Assembly: GCF_004168365.1 (NCBI RefSeq) | Contig: NZ_CP035704.1 | Location: forward strand, 4,092,001 to 4,156,000 | DNA length: 64,000 bases | Direction of reading: 5' to 3' | DNA from: Pseudolysobacter antarcticus | GTDB taxonomy: Bacteria; Pseudomonadota; Gammaproteobacteria; Xanthomonadales; Rhodanobacteraceae | Shown here: positions 24,988 to 32,641 of the stretch, piece by piece | Layout: every line of letters begins with the position of its first letter | Position numbering within the stretch: position 1 is the stretch's first letter | Position numbers and translations under genes: made by a program | Notes under the pieces: model-generated | The model's input: the letters and a program-made list of their open reading frames with translations, nothing else | What the model was told of the DNA's origin: nothing | The model's database searches: none

Positions 24988-26737
24988 GAGGCTGTAGAAA
25001 AACCCCTTTTCGAGCACGCGCGATGATCTTCGCGGCGATATGAGAACGCTGCATGTCAGGGTGTTTGTCTGCCGACGCGCTCGTGGTGCGCGTCGGCATC
25101 CGGGCCATAGCTGCCTGATGCGTAAAACCCTCGAAGCGCGCGGGCTTTTCCGTTGCCTTCATGCTGCTTTTCGGTAGTTCGCCCACTTCTCGATGTTGTG
25201 CACCAGAGCGAACAGCTTCCATTGACCATCCACCTTTGTCTGGCCACGCAGGGTGAAGCGGTTGAGCCGTTTGTTGTGGCGCAGGTTACCGAACACCGGC
25301 TCGACCGTGGCGAAGCGTCTTCCATACTGTTCGCGGCCTTCGTCACTGTCGATGCGTTCGCGCATGCGTTGCGTGTGCGTGGCGATGGCTTTGCGCGTGA
25401 GCACGGCGACTTGCCGTGCCGGTGTCGTCTCGGGTTTGCGCAGGCATTGCGCTCGTCGTGTGCAGTGCTCGCACGTCGCTGCCGGCGCGCGGAACTTGAT
25501 GGCGGCGTAACTACCGATGGTGCAGTCCTTGCCATTGCGATACAGCCGTTGACCGGCCGGGCAGATGGCGTGCGAATGATCTGCTGCGATGATGAAATCC
25601 TCGCTGCCAAACAGGCGCGGTTTCTTTGCTCGACGTGATTTGTCGTAAAGCGGATCGGGCTTGCTCGTGTGTTTGCCCTGCTCGGCAAACCGTTCGTCGC
25701 GACGGCGCATCTGGTTGTCGGCAATCAATGCATCGATACCGCGTTCGGCCAGTGCGGCGAGGTTGGCTTCGCAGTGATAACCGGCATCGGCGGTGATCAG
25801 CGTGGTGGCGTTGCGTTGATAGGCGCAGGCATCCAGCACCGGCAGCAGCAGCTCTTGTTCCGATCCGGTGCCATGCGCCGAGGCCTCGACAATGACCTGA
25901 TGTGCAGCATCGACGACAGCGACGCCGCAGTAGCCTTGGATCACCCCTTTGTCGGTAGCCAGCTTGGCCGAGGCGTTGTCGGTGCGGTTGGATTTACGGA
26001 TCGATCCGCGCGTACCGGCGCGGTCGGTGGGGTTCTCGATTAGCCACGTGCGCAGCTTCGCTGCTTCCTTCGTCAGGCGCTCGATGCGTGCGGTCGCCTT
26101 CGCATCCATGACGGTCTCGGCGCTGCCGGCATCGTTGGCCTGATGACGGTCGAGCATGGTCTTGGCGGCACGCTCCATCTTCTGTGCTTGCGCGAGAAAC
26201 TCCGCGCGTGTGCCGGAGCGGTGCTTCGAGGCATTCGACGGCAGTTTGACGCCGTCGATGGCGAACATGGTTCGCCCGATCAGACCTTCCTTGCCGAGCA
26301 GCGTCAGTACCTGACCGAACACCGACGCGATCGCATCCCGCGAGCGGCTGACGAAGTCCGCGATCGTGGTGAAGTGCGGCTTGGCATCGCCCGTGATCGC
26401 GATGAACACAACATTGTCGCGGCACGCGCGCTCGATCGCACGTGAGCTGATCATGCCTTGCGAGTAGGCCAACAGCACTGCCTTGAGCAACATCGCCGGC
26501 GCATGCGCCGACGCACCGACCTCATCGTTGCGGTAGTGCGCATCGAACAGCGATAAGTCCAGCGCGTCGACGACGTGATGCACGGCGTGGGCGAACGAGC
26601 CCGGTAGCAACTGCGCTTCCAGATCCACCGGCAACAGCCGCGGACTCATGTCCACCACTTTGTAGCGCGCCATCACCGACTCCCTTGATCATCTCGCTTC
26701 TTGCGAGCAAGATCGGGGCCAGTTTTTCTACAGCTTC
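24988..26737 (-). mobile_element. IS1182-family insertion sequence, copy 3 (1750 bp)
   Basis: Begins immediately after the GTT that ends copy 2 and finishes directly before GTTAGGC (26738-26744), the restored right core of attC12. Same orientation as copies 1 and 2. Confidence 0.9.
25159..26673 (-). CDS. IS1182-family DDE transposase, copy 3
   Basis: 504 residues, identical in translation to the transposases of copies 1 and 2. Intact catalytic residues and intact terminal repeats suggest a recently active element. The tandem layout places its upstream end next to a cassette start rather than another IS. Confidence 0.92.
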   Translation of the reverse strand: MARYKVVDMSPRLLPVDLEAQLLPGSFAHAVHHVVDALDLSLFDAHYRNDEVGASAHAPAMLLKAVLLAYSQGMISSRAIERACRDNVVFIAITGDAKPHFTTIADFVSRSRDAIASVFGQVLTLLGKEGLIGRTMFAIDGVKLPSNASKHRSGTRAEFLAQAQKMERAAKTMLDRHQANDAGSAETVMDAKATARIERLTKEAAKLRTWLIENPTDRAGTRGSIRKSNRTDNASAKLATDKGVIQGYCGVAVVDAAHQVIVEASAHGTGSEQELLLPVLDACAYQRNATTLITADAGYHCEANLAALAERGIDALIADNQMRRRDERFAEQGKHTSKPDPLYDKSRRAKKPRLFGSEDFIIAADHSHAICPAGQRLYRNGKDCTIGSYAAIKFRAPAATCEHCTRRAQCLRKPETTPARQVAVLTRKAIATHTQRMRERIDSDEGREQYGRRFATVEPVFGNLRHNKRLNRFTLRGQTKVDGQWKLFALVHNIEKWANYRKAA

Positions 26738-26835
26738 GTTAGGCGCCAAAACACGCTCCAGAGCCCAACCCGGAGCTGCACTGACTTTCCCCACGAGCTC
26801 GAAGAGTCGCTCAATATTCAACCTTGGAGGAAGAT

Positions 26836-27216
26836 ATGCATCACTCTCGACTTTGCGCGCTGCTAATCGATTGCAACACACCCGATATTGATCAGGCGGC
26901 CAGCTTCTGGGCTGGGGCATTGGGTCGCGCGGTGGATGCTGAGCACCCTGGCACTCGTGGCAACTACTGCATGCTGGAGACACCAGCCGATGAGCCTATC
27001 GTGCAAATTCAACGCGTCGACCACGAGAGCCGTATCCACATAGACATTGAAACCGATGACATTCCCGCCGAAGTAGCCCGTCTGGAGAAACTTGGTGCTA
27101 GCGTCGTTAGCCGCCTCGAGCGCTGGGTGGTAATGCAGGCTCCTACTTCGCAACGATTCTGCGTCGTACGTGTGCAGCGTCCAGAATTTCCCAAGAACGC
27201 CACCCGTTGGGTGTAA
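26836..27216 (+). CDS. Cassette 13: VOC-family protein
   Basis: 126 residues, glyoxalase-like: 'ALLIDCNTPDIDQAASFWAG' at the N-terminus, 'YCMLETPADEPIVQIQRVDH', 'RIHIDIETDDIPAEVARLEK' and a C-terminal 'SQRFCVVRVQRPEFP', a pattern of the Glyoxalase_6 (DUF4287-like) subgroup. ATG 26836 follows GGAGGAAG at 26826-26833; a TTG at 26824 is a less likely start. The cassette begins at GTTAGGCGCC (26738), right of IS copy 3. This is the third VOC protein in the array. Substrate unknown. Confidence 0.85.
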   Translation: MHHSRLCALLIDCNTPDIDQAASFWAGALGRAVDAEHPGTRGNYCMLETPADEPIVQIQRVDHESRIHIDIETDDIPAEVARLEKLGASVVSRLERWVVMQAPTSQRFCVVRVQRPEFPKNATRWV

Positions 27217-27298
27217 AGCGCTCGACCATGATTGGCAGACTCCTCGGTAGCCGCGACTTCCAGCCGCCTCGCGCGGCGCGTTAATTCAAAGGTCGGAT
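27210..27298 (+). other. attC13 (degenerate)
   Basis: The right part GGCGCGTTAATTCAAAGGTCGGAT matches the array consensus, but the core is GTCGGAT. The left box (near GGTGTAAAG) no longer resembles RYYYAAC. Recombination at this site is doubtful. Confidence 0.6.
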
Positions 27299-27353
27299 CC
27301 GAAGAAATGCGCCCGCTCCTCCGACGTCCCCCCGCTTTGAGTAGCGACCAGCT

Positions 27354-28202
27354 TTAGAGTCCGGTGGTTATCGTAACTGTTCTTTCAGCCATCTGTTTTG
27401 CATAGGCAGCAGGCGTCATCCCGCCAAGACCTTTCTTCGGTCGCTCCTGGTTGTATTCGCGGCGCCACGCTTCGATCACGACCTTGGCGTGGGCCATGCT
27501 CGTGAACCAGTGCTCGTTCAAGCATTCATCGCGAAACCGGCCATTGAACGATTCGATGTAGGCGTTTTGATTCGGCTTGCCGGGTTCGATCAAGCGCAGG
27601 GTCACGCCACGCGCGTGTGCCCAGACCACCATGGCACGGCTACAAAACTCCTTGCCATTGTCCGTGCGAATCACCTTGGGCAGCCCGCGGGTACTGCGAA
27701 GCTGATCCAGGATGCGCGTCAGCGGATGTCCGCCGATCGCACGCTCCGGCACGATGGCGACAGACTCATGCGTGGCGTCATCGACGATCGTCAGGCATTT
27801 GATCACGCGCCCCTCGGCGGTACGATCAAACACGAAATCCATTGACCACACCTGGTTCGCGGCCAGCGGACGCACCAGCGGCTGACGTTCGGCCACAGGC
27901 ACCTTTTTGCGCTTGCGCCGCTTCACCTGCAGCTTCGCCAGGGCGTACAGCCGATCAACCCGTTTGTGATTGACCCGCAGACCCGCCTGACGCAGCTTCA
28001 GGTAGATCATCCCGGCGCCATAGCGCGTATGTCGATGTGCCAGGCCAAGAATGTGCTCACGCAACGCCACGTTGCGGTCCGGCGCCGGTTCATAGCGCAA
28101 CGCACTGGCGCTCATGCGCATCACCCGCAAGGCCCTGCGCTCACTCAGCCCCTGATCCACTATCTGCCGCACCGCCAGCCGACGTGCCGGTGCGCTCACC
28201 AC
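27354..28202 (-). CDS. IS3-family transposase OrfB (rve integrase core)
   Basis: 282 residues, the catalytic half of an IS3-type transposase. An HTH_21-like region ('YGAGMIYLKLRQAGLRVNHK') precedes the integrase core: first Asp in 'QVWSMDFVFDRTAEGR', second in 'VIRTDNGKEF' and Glu in 'NAYIESFNGRFRDECLNEHW'. It is probably made as an OrfAB fusion by -1 frameshifting at the A-AAA-AAG heptamer (28208-28202) that lies in the OrfA/OrfB overlap. The sequence resembles the IS407/IS2-like branch. It appears intact. Confidence 0.92.
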   Translation of the reverse strand: MVSAPARRLAVRQIVDQGLSERRALRVMRMSASALRYEPAPDRNVALREHILGLAHRHTRYGAGMIYLKLRQAGLRVNHKRVDRLYALAKLQVKRRKRKKVPVAERQPLVRPLAANQVWSMDFVFDRTAEGRVIKCLTIVDDATHESVAIVPERAIGGHPLTRILDQLRSTRGLPKVIRTDNGKEFCSRAMVVWAHARGVTLRLIEPGKPNQNAYIESFNGRFRDECLNEHWFTSMAHAKVVIEAWRREYNQERPKKGLGGMTPAAYAKQMAERTVTITTGL

Positions 28203-28459
28203 TTTTTTCTCAGGATTTCCCGCGTGATTTCGATCTCCAGCATCGACTCGGCCAGCAACTTCTTCAGCCGCGTATTCTCCGTCTCCAGCTCACGCAGGCG
28301 CTTGGCCTCCGGGACTCTCATGCCGCCAAATTTGCTGCGCCACAGGTAGTAGCTCGCCTCTGAGAAGCCGTGCCGCCGACACAGGTCCTTTACCGAAAGG
28401 CCCGCTTCCGCTTCACGCAAAAAGCCAATGATCTGTTCTTCCGAAAAACGCTTCTTCAC
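28196..28459 (-). CDS. IS3-family OrfA (helix-turn-helix, leucine zipper)
   Basis: 87 residues from GTG 28459 (MKKRFSEEQIIGFLREAEAG), preceded by GGAG; a TTG two codons upstream is possible. The N-terminal HTH ('VKDLCRRHGFSEASYYLWRS') binds IS ends and the C-terminal heptad region ('LRELETENTRLKKLLAESML') is a leucine zipper for multimerisation. The gene ends over the frameshift signal: the last codons AGA AAA AAG TGG TGA contain A_AAA_AAG, the standard IS3-family slippery site, which feeds ribosomes into OrfB. Confidence 0.92.
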   Translation of the reverse strand: MKKRFSEEQIIGFLREAEAGLSVKDLCRRHGFSEASYYLWRSKFGGMRVPEAKRLRELETENTRLKKLLAESMLEIEITREILRKKW

Positions 28460-28802
28460 GTCCAATCTCCTTGTCGTTGGGATTGGACTCTAATGCGCCT
28501 TGCTACTCAATCTTGGGGGGACGTCGCCTCATCTACACGGCATGTGGCATCTGTTGTTTGGCAATGTGTGCTCAGGCGCAATATCTTTGGAATTATTTTG
28601 CCGCCCCTTCAAATCCGGTGCGCTACGAAAATCTTGAAGGCGCATTTGTGGTTGGCTACTTCTCATCTTGTACCTAGGTTCCTTTACTAATCGTAATATT
28701 TCGGTACAAGGCAAATCTGTCGTCAACGCAGCGTCATCTTGGTTTTACGACTAGTTGCGCCGTGGTACTCCTGTCGATATCTTCAGTCGTCATAAGCTTT
28801 GC

Positions 28803-28863
28803 AACCTAAATATTCGCTCGAGCGGACCACTGCAAATGGCTACGCCGTCAGACCTCGTTGGAA
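28803..28863 (+). other. attC14, degenerate last site of the array
   Basis: Left arm AACCTAAATATTCGCTCGAGCGGACC matches the left arms of attC4 and attC12. The right end GTTGGAAAC (from 28857) is a poor core. No recognisable attC lies further right, so this is taken as the array end. Confidence 0.55.
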
Positions 28864-28935
28864 ACAACACGTGACCAAGCTCGCTGGACTTGCGATAGTC
28901 TTTGCAAGACCGAGAGGCAAACCGAGAGGCAAACG

Positions 28936-29307
28936 ATGAACATCCTGCTATGGGTTCTGCAAGTGCTCGCCGCTTTCCTGTACGGATCGTCGGGCGTCAT
29001 GAAGGTCTTCATGTTCGACAAGATAAGCCAAGATGTTCCATCGTTTGGCGCACTGCCGCGGCAAGCGTGGATGGCGCTGGGCATTCTGGAAGTCGTGTGC
29101 ACGGTCGGACTCATCGTTCCCGCCGCATTCCATTGGCAGCCGTCGCTGACGATTGTCGCTGCCACGGTCTTGGCGATCGAGAGCATCGTGTTCATCGGGG
29201 TGCATATCAAATACCGTGAGGTCACACCGATGATTCTGAGCGGCGTGCTCGGACTCGTCATGGCGTTCGTCGCGTATGCACGGATGTTTCTGCAGCCTAT
29301 CGTCTGA
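28936..29307 (+). CDS. DoxX-like membrane protein
   Basis: 123 residues with four hydrophobic segments: 'LLWVLQVLAAFLYGSSGVMK', 'ALGILEVVCTVGLIVPAAFH', 'LTIVAATVLAIESIVFIGVH' and 'GVLGLVMAFVAYARMFL', matching the DoxX-like (DUF4345/DoxX_2) layout. The start is ATG 28936 with GAGAGG upstream; the preceding in-frame region falls in the attC14 tail. It could be cargo of an eroded last cassette. DoxX-like proteins have been linked to thiol/oxidative stress in some bacteria, but no function can be assigned here. Confidence 0.8.
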   Translation: MNILLWVLQVLAAFLYGSSGVMKVFMFDKISQDVPSFGALPRQAWMALGILEVVCTVGLIVPAAFHWQPSLTIVAATVLAIESIVFIGVHIKYREVTPMILSGVLGLVMAFVAYARMFLQPIV

Positions 29308-29457
29308 CCGGCGGGCCTCCAAATTCGACGGGCAGCGGATTGAACATCTTTCTGCAGAATCGTAACTACAACTGAAAAATTCAACAGAGCCAGACTTGGG
29401 ACTACGAGCGCATGTTCGACTCCGTCCGCCGGTGGCTCAGATCGATGGAGAAGTGAC

Positions 29458-29943
29458 ATGATCAAGTCAGCAAAGAACACCATTTGTCTTTGGTACGATC
29501 GCGACGCCGAAGACGCGGCGCGGTTTTATGCGAGCATTTTTCCCGACTCGTCGGTCCATGCGGTACATCACGCGCCCGGAGATTATCCGGCCGGAAAGAA
29601 AGGCGACGTATTGACCGTCGAATTTAGCGTGATGGGTGTTTCGTGCCTCGGGCTTAATGGCGGGTCCGCGATCAAGCACAACGAGGCATTCTCGTTTCAG
29701 GTCGCGACTATTGACCAGGCCGAAACGGATCGATACTGGAACGCGATTATTGGCCACGGCGGCCAGGAGAGTGCGTGCGGCTGGTGCAAGGATAAATGGG
29801 GATTGTCCTGGCAGATCACGCCGATCGCGCTGAGCAAGGCGATCATCGATCCCGATCCCGCGGCTGCCAAGCGCGCGTTCGACGCGATGATGCAAATGAC
29901 GAAGATCGACATCGCTTTAATCGAGGCGGCGCGGCGCGGGTGA
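29458..29943 (+). CDS. VOC-family protein (PhnB / 3-demethylubiquinone methyltransferase-like)
   Basis: 161 residues. 'KNTICLWYDRDAEDAARFYA' at the N-terminus, 'GKKGDVLTVEFSVMGVSCLG', 'NEAFSFQVATIDQAETDRYW' and 'WCKDKWGLSWQITPIALSKA' mark the PhnB-like 3-dmu-9_3-mt subgroup of VOC proteins, which are not methyltransferases despite the name. The start ATG 29458 follows GGAGAAG. It lies just beyond the integron and is the fourth VOC protein within 12 kb. Substrate unknown. Confidence 0.9.
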   Translation: MIKSAKNTICLWYDRDAEDAARFYASIFPDSSVHAVHHAPGDYPAGKKGDVLTVEFSVMGVSCLGLNGGSAIKHNEAFSFQVATIDQAETDRYWNAIIGHGGQESACGWCKDKWGLSWQITPIALSKAIIDPDPAAAKRAFDAMMQMTKIDIALIEAARRG

Positions 29944-29976
29944 GGTGAGAATATTCGACGTCTCCGGCCGCTGCGC

Positions 29977-30396
29977 GTGATCGATTTACCCGCCACCTCA
30001 GAGCTGCAATCTTTCGTTCTCTCGTCACCAGCGGATGCGATGCTCGGCGATGCGATTGCATTGACGTTGCGCAGCGAACCTTCCGCACGAGCGGAGCTTT
30101 TCGCGCGTTTGATCATCGAGATAGAAACCTATATGGCCTGCCATCCCGAGGAGCGCCCTTGGACGTGTCGAGTTTTCACCGGCACAGACGGCTCGCAAAT
30201 ATTCCGCGGCGGCGTCGGTCATTCTCTGGTTATCGATCCGGCGGGTCGCCTTTGGCGCGGGCGCAGCTATGAAGACTTTCAGACCACGTATGCAGAAATC
30301 GCAGCTTGCTATGAAATAGCCACGCTCACTCCGCTGTATGCAAAAATGCGCGAGTGCCTGACGCGGCCCGACGCCCCGAACGCAAGCGCAACCTGA
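29977..30396 (+). CDS. Hypothetical protein
   Basis: 139 residues from a GTG at 29977, 33 bp after the VOC gene. It is a mixed alpha/beta soluble protein with 'LIIEIETYMACHPEERPWTC', 'RVFTGTDGSQIFRGGVGHSL' and 'VIDPAGRLWRGRSYEDFQTT'. No family is recognised. Frame length, spacing and codon use favour a real gene. It is probably co-transcribed with the VOC gene upstream and perhaps with the RidA gene 38 bp downstream. Confidence 0.65.
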   Translation: MIDLPATSELQSFVLSSPADAMLGDAIALTLRSEPSARAELFARLIIEIETYMACHPEERPWTCRVFTGTDGSQIFRGGVGHSLVIDPAGRLWRGRSYEDFQTTYAEIAACYEIATLTPLYAKMRECLTRPDAPNASAT

Positions 30397-30434
30397 TTAT
30401 TCGATCGCATACCCATCTGCTTGAAGGAAACAAC

Positions 30435-30815
30435 ATGGCACGTCAAATTGTGTTCACGGCAAAAGCGGCGAAGCCGCCGCCGATGTACAGCCAGGCGGTC
30501 AAAGCCGCCGGGCTTGTATTTGTGTCCGGCACGGCACCAACCGATCCCGTCACCGGCGCTTTCAAAGGCAGCACGATCCAGGAGCAGACACGCCAGTGTC
30601 TGACCAATATTCAGGCCATCCTGGAGGAAGCTGGCAGCTCGCTGGACAAGCTTGTCAGCGTCACCGTCGTGCTGGCCGATGAAGACGATTTCGCCGGCAT
30701 GAACGAAGAGTGGCTCAAGTGGTTTCCCGTCGACCCGCCCGCTCGCCAAGGCGCCAAATTGCCCGCACGCATTGCGGGGCTGAAGGTTTCGATTGCGGCC
30801 ATCGCTGAGGCGTAA
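30435..30815 (+). CDS. RidA-family protein
   Basis: 126 residues of the RidA/YjgF/UK114 trimeric fold. Motifs are 'YSQAVKAAGLVFVSGTAPTD', 'QTRQCLTNIQAILEEAGSSL', 'VVLADEDDFAGMNEEWLKWF' and 'PARQGAKLPARIAGLKVSIA', which retains the Arg used by true RidA to bind 2-aminoacrylate-type imines. It would deaminate reactive enamine/imine intermediates in the cytosol or belong to an Rid subgroup of unknown role. The start follows GAAGGAAAC. Confidence 0.9.
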   Translation: MARQIVFTAKAAKPPPMYSQAVKAAGLVFVSGTAPTDPVTGAFKGSTIQEQTRQCLTNIQAILEEAGSSLDKLVSVTVVLADEDDFAGMNEEWLKWFPVDPPARQGAKLPARIAGLKVSIAAIAEA

Positions 30816-31165
30816 GGTCTTCGCCAACACGACTATGACGGATCGAGTGAAATCGTATGCCGTCGCCACGTGCCGTATGCGACTGTCAAACCACTCGCTG
30901 CACCAAGAAATGGGGGCACTGTGCCGCAGGGAGGGCAACGACTGGCCGAATATCCGGCTGCTCGGCACGTCATTGCTCGGCAATGTCTGGGAATGCACGG
31001 CGATCCCGGAAATCCGCAGCAGTGCGATCCAAATTGTACAGGCTGCGCACGCGGAGCAGATCCATCTGCTGCTATCCACGGCCACGTATGGTGGGTTTCA
31101 ATTTTTCTGATTTCGGATATGGCGCGCGACACCACAGCCGGTGATTCCGCAAATCCGGCTTTGCA
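30816..31165. other. Gene-poor stretch between ridA-like gene and trpE
   Basis: 350 bp. Overlapping short frames exist (for example 30835-31110, 91 residues), but they have no recognisable domain and conflict with each other. I see no supported gene, only the region where the convergent transcripts must end. Confidence 0.4.
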
Positions 31166-32641
31166 TCAAAGCCCTGCCATCGCCTGCGCCACAGCGCGAA
31201 ACAGCGCTCGGCCCTTGTTCATGGTTTCCTGCCACTCTTGCTCGGCAATTGAATCGGCAACCACACCACCGGCGGCTTGCACGTGCAACTGGCCGTCCTT
31301 GACGATGGCGGTGCGGATGGCGATGGCCAGATCAGCCTCGTCCTGCCAGTTCCAGTAGCCGATCGCCCCGCCATACACACCGCGTTTGACGGTTTCGAGT
31401 TCGGCGATCACCTGCATCGCGCGTACCTTGGGTGCGCCGGTTAGCGTGCCAGCCGGGAACGTGGCGCGGAACACATCCATGAAACTCAGTCCGGATTTCA
31501 ATTTGCCGACCACCTCGGACACGATATGCATGACGTGCGAATAACGCTCGACAATCATGTTGGCGGTGAGTTTGACGCTGCCGATCTCGGCGATTCTGCC
31601 AACGTCATTGCGGCCGAGATCGATCAGCATCAGATGTTCGGCGCGCTCTTTCGGATCACTCAGCAGTTCCTGTTCCATCGCGATATCGTCTTGCTCGTTG
31701 CGTCCGCGGCGGCGCGTACCGGCGATCGGCCGCAATACCACCTGACCGGCTTGCGCGCGCACCAGGATTTCCGGTGACGAACCAATTATCTGCTCGCCAC
31801 CGAGATCGAGAAAATACATGTACGGCGATGGATTCAACGCACGCAACGCGCGATACACATCGAGCGGACGTGAGCGAAACGGCACCGAAAGACGCTGGCT
31901 GATCTGCACCTGAAACACGTCGCCGGCGTAGACGTATTGTTTGGCCTTTTCCACCGCCGCGAGGTAGTCGTCCTTCGGAAAACTGGAAATGAAATGCGAC
32001 TCGTCAATCGCCTCGGGCGCGACAAAATCCGGATACGCCGCGCTACCGGAGCGCAATCGATGAACCAGTCCATCGAGCCGACGCAAGGCGCGTGCATAAG
32101 CACGTGGATCAGCCGGATCAACGTTGACGATCAGATAAAGTTTGCCCTTGAGGTTGTCGAACACGGCCAGCTCTTCGGCCAGCATCAGGCAGATATCCGG
32201 CATGCCGAGCTGATCCGGATTGGCGTCGGCCTTGATCTTCGGTTCGATGTAGCTGGCACATTCGTAGCCGAAATAACCGACCAGGCCACCGCTGAATTTC
32301 GGCAAACCCTCGATCTGCGGGACGTTGTACATCGCCTTGATACGCACCAGTTCGGCAAGCGGATCGGCGACCTCGCGATCCTCGACGGTCTCGCCCTCTT
32401 CCGTGATCGTCAAACGATGCCCGTAGACCCGGATAACGCGCCGCGCTGGCAGGCCAATGATTGAGTAGCGCCCCCAACGCGCGCCGCCCTCGACCGACTC
32501 GAACAGATAAGAATACGGCCCATCGGCCAGTTTCAGGTAAACCGAAAGCGGCGTATCGAGATCCGACAAAATCTCCCGCACCACAGGAATACGATTGTGG
32601 CCGAGCGCGGCGAGTGTGTTGAATTCTTCCTGCGAGATCAC
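31166..32641 (-). CDS. trpE: Anthranilate synthase component I
   Basis: 491 residues. Converts chorismate plus ammonia or glutamine-derived ammonia to anthranilate, the first step of tryptophan synthesis. The feedback-site region 'DLDTPLSVYLKLADGPYSYL' and the chorismate-binding core ('VFQVQISQRLSVPF', 'NPSPYMYFLDL', 'IGSSPEILVR', 'PIAGTRRRG', 'TFPAGTLTGAPKVRAM') are complete. A GTG start at 32641 gives the usual family N-terminus (VISQEEFNTLAALGHNRIP); ATG 32695 or 32773 would add a non-conserved leader. trpG is not adjacent in the window; it may lie elsewhere. Confidence 0.95.
   Translation of the reverse strand: MISQEEFNTLAALGHNRIPVVREILSDLDTPLSVYLKLADGPYSYLFESVEGGARWGRYSIIGLPARRVIRVYGHRLTITEEGETVEDREVADPLAELVRIKAMYNVPQIEGLPKFSGGLVGYFGYECASYIEPKIKADANPDQLGMPDICLMLAEELAVFDNLKGKLYLIVNVDPADPRAYARALRRLDGLVHRLRSGSAAYPDFVAPEAIDESHFISSFPKDDYLAAVEKAKQYVYAGDVFQVQISQRLSVPFRSRPLDVYRALRALNPSPYMYFLDLGGEQIIGSSPEILVRAQAGQVVLRPIAGTRRRGRNEQDDIAMEQELLSDPKERAEHLMLIDLGRNDVGRIAEIGSVKLTANMIVERYSHVMHIVSEVVGKLKSGLSFMDVFRATFPAGTLTGAPKVRAMQVIAELETVKRGVYGGAIGYWNWQDEADLAIAIRTAIVKDGQLHVQAAGGVVADSIAEQEWQETMNKGRALFRAVAQAMAGL

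Larger units (their letters stand above)
27328..28520 (-). mobile_element. IS3-family insertion sequence (1193 bp)
   Basis: Ends are CCCCCCGC..TTGAGTAG and the complement of CCCCCCAAGATTGAGTAG, imperfect inverted repeats with a further match at TTAGAGTCC. ACGT flanks both sides (27324-27327 and 28521-28524), a 4-bp target duplication. Because the flanks are palindromic (GACGTC), the limits could shift by one or two bases. Confidence 0.85.
27307..28677 (+). pseudogene. Cassette 14: small exported-protein gene split by IS3 element
   Basis: The start codon at 27307 opens MRPLLRR and runs into the IS3-family element at 27328. Removing the element and one copy of the ACGT duplication joins the frame exactly to 28525: 'RLIYTACGICCLAMCAQA' then 'QYLWNYFAAPSNPVRYENLE' and so on, ending at TAG 28675-28677. 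The rebuilt protein is 57 residues with a credible signal peptide cleaved after AQA. The clean in-frame join supports both the element boundaries and a real interrupted cassette gene. Function is unknown. The product may itself be a truncated version of a longer ancestor. Confidence 0.72.
14788..28863. mobile_element. Chromosomal integron: intI, attI and about 14 gene cassettes
   Basis: The region combines an integron-type tyrosine recombinase reading leftward, an attI-like core at 15930 and a series of short plus-strand genes, each followed by an attC-like imperfect palindrome of about 60-110 bp. The repeated flanks are of the type TAAC(A/T)ATTC(A/G)CTCAAGC on the left and TTAATTCAAACGTTAGGC on the right. 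Three 1750-bp IS copies, one decayed IS relic and an IS3-family element interrupt the array. The right limit is placed at a degenerate attC near 28803-28863 and is uncertain. Confidence 0.9.

Noticed and set aside
24769-25222. Frames that run across the junction of the two tandem IS copies
   Set aside because: They are accidental joins of the non-coding IS ends. Equivalent frames occur at every IS border with different continuations.
16440-26737. Long direct repeats that could be read as a composite transposon carrying cassettes 2-12
   Set aside because: Each copy has its own GTT flanks inside a separate attC core, and the outer copies share orientation without an outer duplication, so independent insertions explain the pattern better.
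14788-28863. Repeated palindromes considered as a CRISPR array
   Set aside because: Units vary in length, are separated by genes rather than uniform spacers, carry attC cores, and no cas gene is present.
28858-28935. N-terminal extension of the DoxX-like protein
   Set aside because: These codons fall in the tail of attC14 and a small GAGAGGCAAAC repeat. The membrane domain starts at the ATG at 28936, which has its own ribosome site.
30835-31110. A 91-codon frame between the ridA-like gene and trpE
   Set aside because: It has no ribosome site or domain and competes with two other frames of similar length in the same stretch.
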